A stretch of 13,328 nt of DNA from Acidobacteriota bacterium (GTDB lineage Bacteria; Acidobacteriota; Terriglobia; Terriglobales; Acidobacteriaceae), in NCBI GenBank assembly GCA_021805265.1, contig JAJZFR010000363.1, positions 1-13,328 of the forward strand, given 5' to 3'. The position numbers and the translations under genes are program-made. This document shows positions 1 to 6,445 of this stretch, piece after piece. Positions within the stretch are counted from its first letter, which is position 1. Each line of letters begins with the position of its first letter. The notes under the pieces were generated by a model. The model saw only the letters and a list, made by a program, of their open reading frames with translations, was not told the DNA's origin and searched no databases.

Positions 1-1132
1 TGCTGGCGATGCCTGGCGTGGTGATCTTGACCTCATTGCTGGTAACCGGTGTCCCGGTCTGGTTGAGTCCGATCACGTCGATCGGTGCCGAGTTGCAGGT
101 GGTTGGCTGGCAAACCGCATAGATGGACGCCTGCCCGGCAAAATTCGCTGTAACCGCGCCACCAGCGCCGGCCGAGATATTGAGCGGGTTGGTGGATTGA
201 TAATCGAGCGCGAGGCCGGTAAGCGTGTTGCCCTTGGTGTCAAGCACTGTGGTCACGAGATTCTGCGTCACACCCTGGGTCACTGTTCCGGTGGTCTGGC
301 CGTTGAGAGTGATGTTGATGGAAGCTGGCGGGCAGGTGGAGAAGTTGCCTGCCGACGAGCCGGAACCGGCGACAGATGCTGTGATGTATGTGGTTCCTGG
401 CTGCTGCGCGGTGATGACGCCAAACTCGTCGATGGACGCTACGGTCGGATTCTGCGAGGCGTAGGTCAGGTTGCCGATAGCTGCGGAGCAACTGGGAACC
501 GTGGTCGAGTTGGGAGCGCAGAGCAGGGTCTGGGTTCCGTTCAGGCTATAAAAAGCCTCTGAATTGAGCTGAGCCGTCTGGGTCTGGGAGAGGCAGCCGG
601 TGATGGTTGTGGTTGTATTCAGTTGCTCGAGTACAAGGGATACGGAGGTGACCTGCGCATGCACCCAGACCTGGACGGTGTTCGAGGTCACCGATTCCGC
701 GGTCGCCGTTACTGTCGCTGTCTGGAAGGGCAGCCCGTTGGTGGCCGGTGCCGGGGTTGGATAATTGCAGATGGTGAAATCGGGGATGCCGCCACCGGTG
801 CGTCGGTTCCACGTACCCGCGCACAGATTTCCCTGTGGGGAAATATCCAGCAACTGATTGTTCGAGGTGCCGTAGGTGTAGCCGGTCACACTTGCCTTGG
901 CACCTTTGCAGGTCGTCGCAGTGGGCGTTGCCAGTTGCTGCGTCTGCCCGAAGGCCAGTGAAATACCCGTGGTGCGCGGTTCCAGATCGATGGACGAGAC
1001 ATCCGTCAGTTTCAACCCGAAGCCTTCGCCGTTGCAATAGGCAGCCTGGGGATTACGAAAACAGCCCGTGAGTGTCATGCCAGCCGGAAGCGTCAGGCAA
1101 AGTAGAAAAACAAGCGTCAGCAACCGCTGCAT
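1..1132 (-). CDS. Ig-like (BIG2-type) surface lipoprotein, 3' end outside window
   Basis: Direct translation from the ATG at 1132 gives 377 codons without a stop, running off the left edge, so the gene is partial at its C-terminus. The N-terminus is a lipoprotein signal: a hydrophobic stretch at residues 4-19, then the lipobox LTGC with Cys24 as the predicted lipidated residue. The mature part is Thr/Ser/Asn-rich beta-type sequence. Residues about 220-275 match the BIG2 pattern (YASQNPTVASID, GVITA, PGTTYITA). Residues about 45-165 and 275-375 look like further, more divergent Ig-like domains. Eleven cysteines are present; ten remain besides Cys24, so disulfides are possible. A strong Shine-Dalgarno (GGGGAGGA, 1143-1136) fixes the start; another ATG 4 nt upstream is out of frame. 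BIG-type domains usually serve in adhesion or as structural spacers. The specific role is unknown, but the lipoprotein class is well supported. Confidence 0.85.
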   Translation of the reverse strand, partial: MQRLLTLVFLLCLTLPAGMTLTGCFRNPQAAYCNGEGFGLKLTDVSSIDLEPRTTGISLAFGQTQQLATPTATTCKGAKASVTGYTYGTSNNQLLDISPQGNLCAGTWNRRTGGGIPDFTICNYPTPAPATNGLPFQTATVTATAESVTSNTVQVWVHAQVTSVSLVLEQLNTTTTITGCLSQTQTAQLNSEAFYSLNGTQTLLCAPNSTTVPSCSAAIGNLTYASQNPTVASIDEFGVITAQQPGTTYITASVAGSGSSAGNFSTCPPASINITLNGQTTGTVTQGVTQNLVTTVLDTKGNTLTGLALDYQSTNPLNISAGAGGAVTANFAGQASIYAVCQPTTCNSAPIDVIGLNQTGTPVTSNEVKITTPGIAS

Positions 1133-1135
1133 GCA

Positions 1136-1143
1136 TCCTCCCC
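1136..1143 (-). promoter_or_regulatory. Shine-Dalgarno of the Ig-like lipoprotein
   Basis: Read on the minus strand, GGGGAGGA lies 3 nt before the ATG at 1132. It singles out this ATG over the out-of-frame ATG at 1136-1134. Confidence 0.6.
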
Positions 1144-1220
1144 GTTCTGCGCACACTGCGGCGGAACGGTCAACTCAGTAACGTATGGATTCCGGTTCGG
1201 AGCCCGTATTGAAAGTGTAT

Positions 1221-1259
1221 CAGGGCGAGGCTGGACGATGCTCGGTCAGCCTCGCCCTG
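1221..1259 (-). terminator. Perfect 13-bp inverted repeat, possible terminator of the S9 peptidase gene
   Basis: CAGGGCGAGGCTG (1221-1233) and its exact reverse complement (1247-1259) flank a 13-nt loop. The loop contains a further CGA/TCG pairing (1236-1238 with 1242-1244). It starts about 95 nt past the S9 stop codon on the minus strand. The stem is strong, but neither strand has a proper T-run after it, so it may instead be an mRNA 3'-end stabiliser or a protein-binding palindrome. The rest of the 1133-1353 gap shows no gene. Confidence 0.45.
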
Positions 1260-1353
1260 TGACTGTATATGGCATGGACGAAGAGGGTAGGAAAACGAAA
1301 GCAGAGTGCCTTCCGCGTGGTTTGTGCAAGCCGTGGCGGACTGTGCCGTTGCA

Positions 1354-3585
1354 TTACGGTTGCGGGGGCATGTATTTTTCAAACCACGCGACCGCTCGGA
1401 CCAGAACGTCGGTTCGATGCTCCGGATTCACAAAGCCATGCCCTTCATTGGGATAGACGACGAGCTGGGTTGGCACGTGCTGATCGCGCAGGGCATGCCA
1501 GAACTCGAACGACTGTGGCGCCGGGCACTCGCCGTCGCGGTCGCCGACGACGACCAGCACCGGTGTCCTGACTCGGTCGATGAAGGAAATCGCCGAGCTT
1601 TTGGCGTAGACGGCGGGATCCTGATAGACGCTTGCGCCGAAATACGGCGTCATCCACTGGTCGATGGAGTTTTCGCCGTAGTAGCTTTGCCAGTTGGCGA
1701 TACCGGCGCCGGCTACGGCAGCCTTGAAGCGGTTGGTCTGGGTGACGGCAAACATGGTCATGAATCCGCCATAGCTCCAGCCGGTCAGGCCAACGCGATT
1801 GGCATCGACGGGATAGTTCGCCAGGACCGAGTCCACGCCCGCGAGAATATCGCGGAGGTCGCCGTAGCCAAAGTCCTTGCGATTGGCTGCGGCAAAGGCT
1901 TCTCCCTGGCCATAGCTGCCGCGCGGATTCGGCTCGAGCACAAAGTAGCCGAGCGCGGAAAAGCTCGCCGCGTTCAGGCTGCCGCCAGCGCCCCAGCGCG
2001 ACATCGCCGCCGCTGCCGGGCCACCATGGACGAGGACGATGAGCGCGTATTTTTTCGCTCCTGGCTGTGCCGGGTCATAGCCCTTGGGGAAATGAAGCCA
2101 GCCCTGGACGTTGAAACCGTCGCTGGTCCAGCTCAGGGAGGTCGTCTTGCCCCACAATTCTCCGGTGGCGCTTGCCGCGGAATCGTTGGCGTGGGTCAAC
2201 TGGGTGAGGCCGGAAAATCCCGCAGCCATCGGTGTCGTAGTGTGCGCAGCGTAGACCTCTGGCGGATGGTCGAACGAGCTTGCGGTGAAGACAAAGGTTG
2301 CGTGGTCTCGCGTAGTCGAAAGGCTCAGGTGAAGCCGCCCATCGGCCACGCTGCCCGGTAGCGAAAACACGGGAGAACGGAACTCCGTGGTCCCGGTTGG
2401 GCCATTGCCGTCGCGCGGAATCGTCAACTCCACCAACTGGCTGTTGCCGCCAGCCAATTCGCTCACATACAGGTGAGTATTATCGGCCCAGGTCATCCAC
2501 GCCGGGCTGGTCGCGCGGGACGGCGTCAGGTCTACGGCGTCGTGTTCGGCGGTTGCGCCGGTCGCTCCTGAGGCTGGAATCAGCCACACATCTCCGCCGG
2601 TCGAGCCTTGATCGCTCATCAAACCGCCGATGAACGCGATAGCCTTGCCGTCCGGGGACCAACGCGGCACGGCAATCTGCAAATTGTGAAGTGCGCCCGT
2701 AGTTTGTGTTGGAGCGAAGACCACTGTCGGCGCGGCGTCGAGGGACTGTGTATAAAGATTGGCAACCCACCAGTTGTTTTCTCCCGGCGGTGCGGCGGCG
2801 ACATAGGCGAGTTGGTGGGAATCCGGCGCCCAGTCGAATTCGTAGACATGCAGGTTGGCTGGGGTGAGGAACTGCGGTGCCATTGGCTTGTGAGGGTCTG
2901 CATCGATGCGGGCGATGCGCTGAACTTCGATTCCGTCCTCGCCGATCACTCCCGACCAGGGCTTCATTGCGGCCAGCGCGCCTGCATTGCGGGTCGCGCC
3001 CTGGACATAGAGAAATGCAATCGAGCGGCCATCGGGAGAGTAGCTGGGGTATCCGACTTCGCCCTTTGCTGTCGAGGCCTGGGCAACTTCTACTTTTGCT
3101 TTGCCCTTTACGATCTCTCCGCGCACTGTCGCAACAAAGACGTCATTCTGGCCGTGCGCGTCGGGGGCGCAGTCGCCGAGAAAGGCAAGATGCTTCGAGT
3201 CGGGCGACCAGGCAACGCGGCCTTCGCCGCAGTGCGCGGCGTTCTCTTTGCTTGCAGATACGGAAATCGTCTTCGCCGGGTCGCTCATCGCGGCGACAGA
3301 TATACGCGACCCGTTCGCTGTTGGCTGCGCATAGGCGAGGAGTTGGCCATCCGGCGAAATCGCCACCGAGCCGAATCCATGCGTTTGCTGTGAGGCTTTG
3401 AGGATGGCCTCTACCTGTGCTTGAGTGGCACCTTGCGGGTTACTCTGCGGTGCTGCCTGCGCACGGCCTGGAGGGGCTGAAAACCAGATGGAGGCGACCA
3501 CTGCCAATGTGGCAAAGATGGTTATCGAAAAGCGCGAAGAGTGGCCCGCTTGCGAGGTGAATCCATTACGAATCATGAACTGCAT
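1354..3585 (-). CDS. Secreted S9 family peptidase (prolyl oligopeptidase/DPP-IV-like)
   Basis: The 743-residue protein has a signal peptide: hydrophobic residues 20-36, with likely cleavage near residue 44 (RAQA). A beta-propeller region with PD40/TolB-like repeats covers about residues 70-450; visible repeats include WSPDSKHLAFLG (126-137), YSPDGRSIAFL (182-192), WAPDSHQLAYV (252-262) and WSPDGKAIAFIG (309-320). The C-terminal alpha/beta-hydrolase domain (about 485-740) has LVHGGP (518-523), the nucleophile motif GWSYGG with Ser604, Asp684 in GDRDGECP and His716 in NEGHGF. These form the full S9 catalytic triad, and the length fits the family. Expected role: cleavage of oligopeptides outside the cytoplasm, probably in the periplasm. 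No good Shine-Dalgarno precedes the ATG at 3585; Met4 (3576) is an alternative start. It lies 189 nt downstream of kdsA beyond an inverted-repeat element, so it is probably transcribed separately. Exact substrate is not predictable. Confidence 0.93.
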   Translation of the reverse strand: MQFMIRNGFTSQAGHSSRFSITIFATLAVVASIWFSAPPGRAQAAPQSNPQGATQAQVEAILKASQQTHGFGSVAISPDGQLLAYAQPTANGSRISVAAMSDPAKTISVSASKENAAHCGEGRVAWSPDSKHLAFLGDCAPDAHGQNDVFVATVRGEIVKGKAKVEVAQASTAKGEVGYPSYSPDGRSIAFLYVQGATRNAGALAAMKPWSGVIGEDGIEVQRIARIDADPHKPMAPQFLTPANLHVYEFDWAPDSHQLAYVAAAPPGENNWWVANLYTQSLDAAPTVVFAPTQTTGALHNLQIAVPRWSPDGKAIAFIGGLMSDQGSTGGDVWLIPASGATGATAEHDAVDLTPSRATSPAWMTWADNTHLYVSELAGGNSQLVELTIPRDGNGPTGTTEFRSPVFSLPGSVADGRLHLSLSTTRDHATFVFTASSFDHPPEVYAAHTTTPMAAGFSGLTQLTHANDSAASATGELWGKTTSLSWTSDGFNVQGWLHFPKGYDPAQPGAKKYALIVLVHGGPAAAAMSRWGAGGSLNAASFSALGYFVLEPNPRGSYGQGEAFAAANRKDFGYGDLRDILAGVDSVLANYPVDANRVGLTGWSYGGFMTMFAVTQTNRFKAAVAGAGIANWQSYYGENSIDQWMTPYFGASVYQDPAVYAKSSAISFIDRVRTPVLVVVGDRDGECPAPQSFEFWHALRDQHVPTQLVVYPNEGHGFVNPEHRTDVLVRAVAWFEKYMPPQP

Positions 3586-3660
3586 CGTAGCAGGCCGATG
3601 CCGATAGGCAGAAGCGCAATTTTCCGGATGGTTTTGCCGTGTACAGCCCGTGTGTTCTTT

Positions 3661-3778
3661 GTAGAGCGTTTTCGCTCAACGTCTATCCAGGCAGTCATTC
3701 GTTCCTGTGGCTTTTCGTTGAGGAAAAGCCGCGCAAAAAGAGTTTCGGCTGTAAGCACTGGGAGCGAAAACGCTCTAC
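3661..3778. repeat. 118-bp element with perfect 17-bp terminal inverted repeats (MITE/REP-like)
   Basis: The ends are GTAGAGCGTTTTCGCTC (3661-3677) and its exact reverse complement (3762-3778). Each end is itself a small palindrome (GAGCG-TTTT-CGCTC), so RNA could fold either as two local hairpins or as one long stem. A third hairpin lies inside (3709-3716 with 3723-3730, 6-nt loop). The right end contains the TAG stop codon of kdsA. I see no target-site duplication and no coding potential. It could be a small non-autonomous mobile element, a REP-type palindrome cluster, or a compound terminator for kdsA. Confidence 0.6.
3709..3730 (-). terminator. Hairpin downstream of kdsA, possible terminator
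   Basis: GGCTTTTC (3709-3716) pairs perfectly with GAAAAGCC (3723-3730) around a 6-nt loop. A G-T wobble and one more base pair can extend the stem outward. On the minus strand it lies about 45 nt after the kdsA stop. A T-rich stretch (CTTTTTGCG) precedes it, and no clean T-run follows it, so termination is plausible but not certain. Confidence 0.35.
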
Positions 3779-4599
3779 CGCACCGCCTGGTGGATGGCCA
3801 GCAAAGTTTCGAGCAGCGGCTTGAGATGCTTGAGGTCGAGCGCGTTCGCGCCGTCGGATTTGGCCTCGGCCGGGTTGTCGTGGACCTCGAGGAAAAGGCC
3901 GTCCACGCCCGCCGCTACCGCTGCCCGAGCCAGCAGTGGAATGAACTCGGGCTGACCGCCGCTCACCCCGTGTGCTGCGGAGGGCTGCTGCACTGAGTGA
4001 GTCCCGTCAAAGACCACGGGAGCAAGCTTCCGCATCACTGGCAGCGAGCGAAAATCCACCACCAGGTTGTTGTAGCCGAAGCTGGCACCGCGCTCGGTAA
4101 GGAAGACACGCTCATTGCCGGTCGAACGCAATTTCTCGACGGGATACTGCATGTCCCAGGGAGCGACGAACTGGCCTTTCTTGATATTCACAGCGCGCCC
4201 GGTGCGCCCGGCCGCGACCAGCAGATCGGTTTGACGGCAGAGAAACGCCGGTATCTGCAGGACGTCCACGGCTTCTGCGACCGCCGCGCATTGATCGGCT
4301 TCGTGCACGTCGGTGAGCACAGGGAGTCCGGTCGATGCTGCAATGGCCTTGAGTATGCGTGCGCCCTCATGCAATCCGGGTCCGCGGAAACTCTTCACGC
4401 TGGTGCGATTGGCCTTGTCGAAACTCGCTTTGAAGATGTAGGGAATGTGCAGGTCTGAGGTGATCTTTTGAATGGCATCGGCCATTGTGCGCGCATGCGA
4501 CTCGGACTCGATCACGCAGGGGCCGGCGATGAGAAAGAGCTTCTCCGCTCCAACCTGAACAGGACCGATTTCAAACGTATTTGCCATGAAATTCGCCAT
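3775..4599 (-). CDS. kdsA: 3-deoxy-8-phosphooctulonate (Kdo-8-P) synthase, metal-dependent class
   Basis: KdsA condenses phosphoenolpyruvate with D-arabinose 5-phosphate to give Kdo-8-phosphate, the cytoplasmic first committed step to the Kdo sugar of the lipopolysaccharide inner core. From the ATG at 4599 the protein has 274 residues, normal for the family. Diagnostic segments are IAGPCVIES (24-32), FKASFDKANRTS, VLTDVHE, RQTDLLVAAGRTG, GQFVAPWDM, TERGASFGYNNLVVDFR and FDGTHSVQQP. Cys28, His201, Glu238 and Asp249 match the metal ligands of metal-dependent KdsA (Aquifex type); the metal-independent class has Asn in place of the Cys. The reading frame is open upstream to 4704, but that stretch overlaps the glycosyltransferase gene and lacks family sequence. 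No clear Shine-Dalgarno exists; with the glycosyltransferase stop 31 nt upstream, translational coupling is likely. The ATG at 4587 is an alternative start. The stop codon lies in the terminal repeat of the 3661-3778 element. Confidence 0.95.
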   Translation of the reverse strand: MANFMANTFEIGPVQVGAEKLFLIAGPCVIESESHARTMADAIQKITSDLHIPYIFKASFDKANRTSVKSFRGPGLHEGARILKAIAASTGLPVLTDVHEADQCAAVAEAVDVLQIPAFLCRQTDLLVAAGRTGRAVNIKKGQFVAPWDMQYPVEKLRSTGNERVFLTERGASFGYNNLVVDFRSLPVMRKLAPVVFDGTHSVQQPSAAHGVSGGQPEFIPLLARAAVAAGVDGLFLEVHDNPAEAKSDGANALDLKHLKPLLETLLAIHQAVR

Positions 4600-4630
4600 C
4601 TGGCGCTTGACCAGTCTTTCGGAAAATATC

Positions 4631-6355
4631 TCACACGCCGACAGGGAAGGGCTTTGGACTTGATTCTTCGGTGTTCGCCATTCCGCCACTGCGCCATCGC
4701 TCAAATCGCCCCTGGAGCAGGCTCATCAGCCCGGTGTACCAGTATCCGAGGACAAAGAGAAACAGGAAAGGCGCGGTGAAAAAGTTGTTGTTGGTGAAGG
4801 TGTAGACAATCGCAGCCGCGAAGTAGGTTCCGACAGCCAACTCGATCCAGGGAGTCCAGTGGAGACGCTTGCGGTACTTGGCTGCGCGGGACTTTTCCCC
4901 TTTCCTGGCCACGGAATACTTGGGCGTCCGCGCGAAGGCGCTTTTGATACCCAGCAGAGCTTCGATTACCGCCTTGGTGTTGGTGATGGTCAGCCCGATG
5001 CCCAGCGCCATGAGGATCGGGAGGTAAAGAAATGTCCGCTTCCAGTTGTTGGGGAAGAGTTCTCTCTGGCTCAGAACATAAAAAATCGCGATCGAAAGGG
5101 TTGAGGCGGCAAAAAGGGGCACGTCGATCAACAGCATTTGGAACCAGCCCTGATAGAAGCGCACAATCATCGCGGGAATGAGAAGCGCTGTCATGACCAC
5201 CATGAGCGGATAGCTGAGGTTTGCGGTCAGGTGATAGATCGCTTCGATCTTGACCCGGCGCGAAACCTTTGCCTTGAACATGAGAGGCAGTATTTTGATC
5301 GAGGTCTGGATGAGTCCCTTGGCCCAGCGCGCCTGTTGCGTTTTGAAGGCTGTCATCTCGATGGGCAGCTCTGCCGGACACTCGACCTCGGGCAGATATT
5401 TGAACTTCCAGCCAGCCAGTTGCGAGCGATAGCTGAGGTCGGTGTCTTCAGTCAGGGTGTCGTGCTGCCAGCCCCCGGCATCGGTGATTGCCTGTCGCCG
5501 CCACATTCCCGCCGTGCCATTGAAGTTGAAGAACTCGCCCGTCCGCGCGCGCGCTCCATGCTCGAGGACAAAGTGACCGTCGAGCAGAATAGCCTCGACT
5601 TTGGTCAACAGGCTGTAGTCGCGGTTCAGGTGGGTCCATCGCGTCTGGACCATTCCGATCCCAGGCTCGGTGAAGTGATGCACCACCTTCATGAGCCAAT
5701 CCTTCGGCGGCACAAAGTCGGCGTCGAAGATTGCGATCAGGTCGCCCGTTGCGATTTTGAGTCCGGCATCGAGCGCGCCTGCCTTGTAGCCGTGCCGATT
5801 GGTGCGGTGCAGATAGCGGACCGGATGCCCCAGTGCGGCGTAGCGAGCAACGATTGCCGCCGCAACGGCCTGCGTCTCGTCGGTCGAGTCGTCGAGCAAC
5901 TGAATCTCGAGTCGATCCGGGGGGTACTCCATGGCGCAGATCGCTTCCATCAAGCGCTCGATCACAAATTGTTCGTTGTAGACCGGCAACTGCACTGTGA
6001 CCGTCGGGAGCGCATCAAAGTAAGCGAAGGGATCGGGCTTGTAGTTCTGCTTGTATTTGTAGTAGAGATAGGCCATCTGGTAGCGATGGACGCCGTAGAT
6101 TGCGAGCACAATCATGACCGCGAAATATGGCAACAGGAGCGCAGCATCAAACCAGTTCCACTCATAGAGTCCCTTGAAGGTCTGGTCGGCATATTGCATT
6201 TTGAGAAAATGCTTCAGTCCGCTCTGCGTTGCCAACGCCAGAGAAGAGGCGAAGCGCGGCAAAGTCGCAGACACGTCCTGCAATCGCATATCCAGCGCAA
6301 AGAACCAGGAACAAAGGGCGGCAATCAAGCCTGGACCTCCGGGAACAGAACTCAT
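4631..6355 (-). CDS. Processive family 2 glycosyltransferase (cellulose/mannan synthase-like membrane protein)
   Basis: A 574-residue inner-membrane glycosyltransferase. After N-terminal hydrophobic segments (about 8-21 and 70-90) comes a cytosolic GT-A domain with LPVYNE (123-128), DDS (155-157), the metal-binding DAD (211-213), the catalytic-base region TEDTD (302-306) and QQARW (340-344). This D,D,D,Q(Q/R)xRW set is typical of processive beta-glycan synthases. Membrane helices follow at about 383-400, 409-428, 440-458, 503-521 and 526-546. The basic loop KSAFARTPKY (471-480) and the overall order recall CslA/CslC-like bacterial relatives. Likely role: polymerising a nucleotide-sugar into a surface or capsular polysaccharide; the sugar cannot be read from sequence. 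It is the first gene of a unit with kdsA, hinting at envelope glycan synthesis. No BcsB/BcsC partner is visible. There is no Shine-Dalgarno before the ATG at 6355, but TACAAT lies just upstream, so a leaderless transcript is possible; Met23 (6289) is an alternative start. Confidence 0.9.
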   Translation of the reverse strand: MSSVPGGPGLIAALCSWFFALDMRLQDVSATLPRFASSLALATQSGLKHFLKMQYADQTFKGLYEWNWFDAALLLPYFAVMIVLAIYGVHRYQMAYLYYKYKQNYKPDPFAYFDALPTVTVQLPVYNEQFVIERLMEAICAMEYPPDRLEIQLLDDSTDETQAVAAAIVARYAALGHPVRYLHRTNRHGYKAGALDAGLKIATGDLIAIFDADFVPPKDWLMKVVHHFTEPGIGMVQTRWTHLNRDYSLLTKVEAILLDGHFVLEHGARARTGEFFNFNGTAGMWRRQAITDAGGWQHDTLTEDTDLSYRSQLAGWKFKYLPEVECPAELPIEMTAFKTQQARWAKGLIQTSIKILPLMFKAKVSRRVKIEAIYHLTANLSYPLMVVMTALLIPAMIVRFYQGWFQMLLIDVPLFAASTLSIAIFYVLSQRELFPNNWKRTFLYLPILMALGIGLTITNTKAVIEALLGIKSAFARTPKYSVARKGEKSRAAKYRKRLHWTPWIELAVGTYFAAAIVYTFTNNNFFTAPFLFLFVLGYWYTGLMSLLQGRFERWRSGGMANTEESSPKPFPVGV

Positions 6356-6445
6356 AGTGATTGTAAGCGATGCCCGTTCGCGCGCGTTGTGTGCTTGCCC
6401 GAGGAGCGTTGGCTGGAGTATGTTTGTCGTTCCGGAGGAATTGCG
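6356..6445. promoter_or_regulatory. Divergent intergenic region between glycosyltransferase and acyl-CoA dehydrogenase genes
   Basis: These 90 nt must hold the promoters of both diverging genes. On the minus strand TACAAT (6365-6360) resembles a -10 box and ends 4 nt before the glycosyltransferase ATG, which would put the transcription start at or near the start codon. No matching -35 box is evident. No convincing plus-strand promoter is seen. The plus-strand Shine-Dalgarno occupies 6434-6439. Confidence 0.4.
6434..6439 (+). promoter_or_regulatory. Shine-Dalgarno that sets the acyl-CoA dehydrogenase start
   Basis: GGAGGA lies 6 nt before the ATG at 6446. It decides the start in a reading frame that stays open far upstream, antisense to the glycosyltransferase gene. 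Confidence 0.8.

Noticed and set aside
546..1037. 163-codon minus-strand frame within the lipoprotein gene
   Set aside because: It is a different frame from the lipoprotein and rich in His/Arg; the true frame gives a signal peptide, lipobox and BIG2 domain.
1306..3393. Plus-strand open frames (351 and 261 codons) opposite the S9 peptidase
   Set aside because: The minus strand carries a complete catalytic triad and propeller repeats; the plus-strand frames have no protein character.
4600..4704. N-terminal extension of kdsA to an ATG at 4704
   Set aside because: It overlaps the end of the glycosyltransferase gene in another frame and would make KdsA 35 residues too long with no family similarity.
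5138..6445. Long upstream extension of the acyl-CoA dehydrogenase reading frame (to 1040 residues)
   Set aside because: It is antisense to the well-supported glycosyltransferase gene, has no recognisable protein features, and the strong Shine-Dalgarno plus family start lie at 6446.
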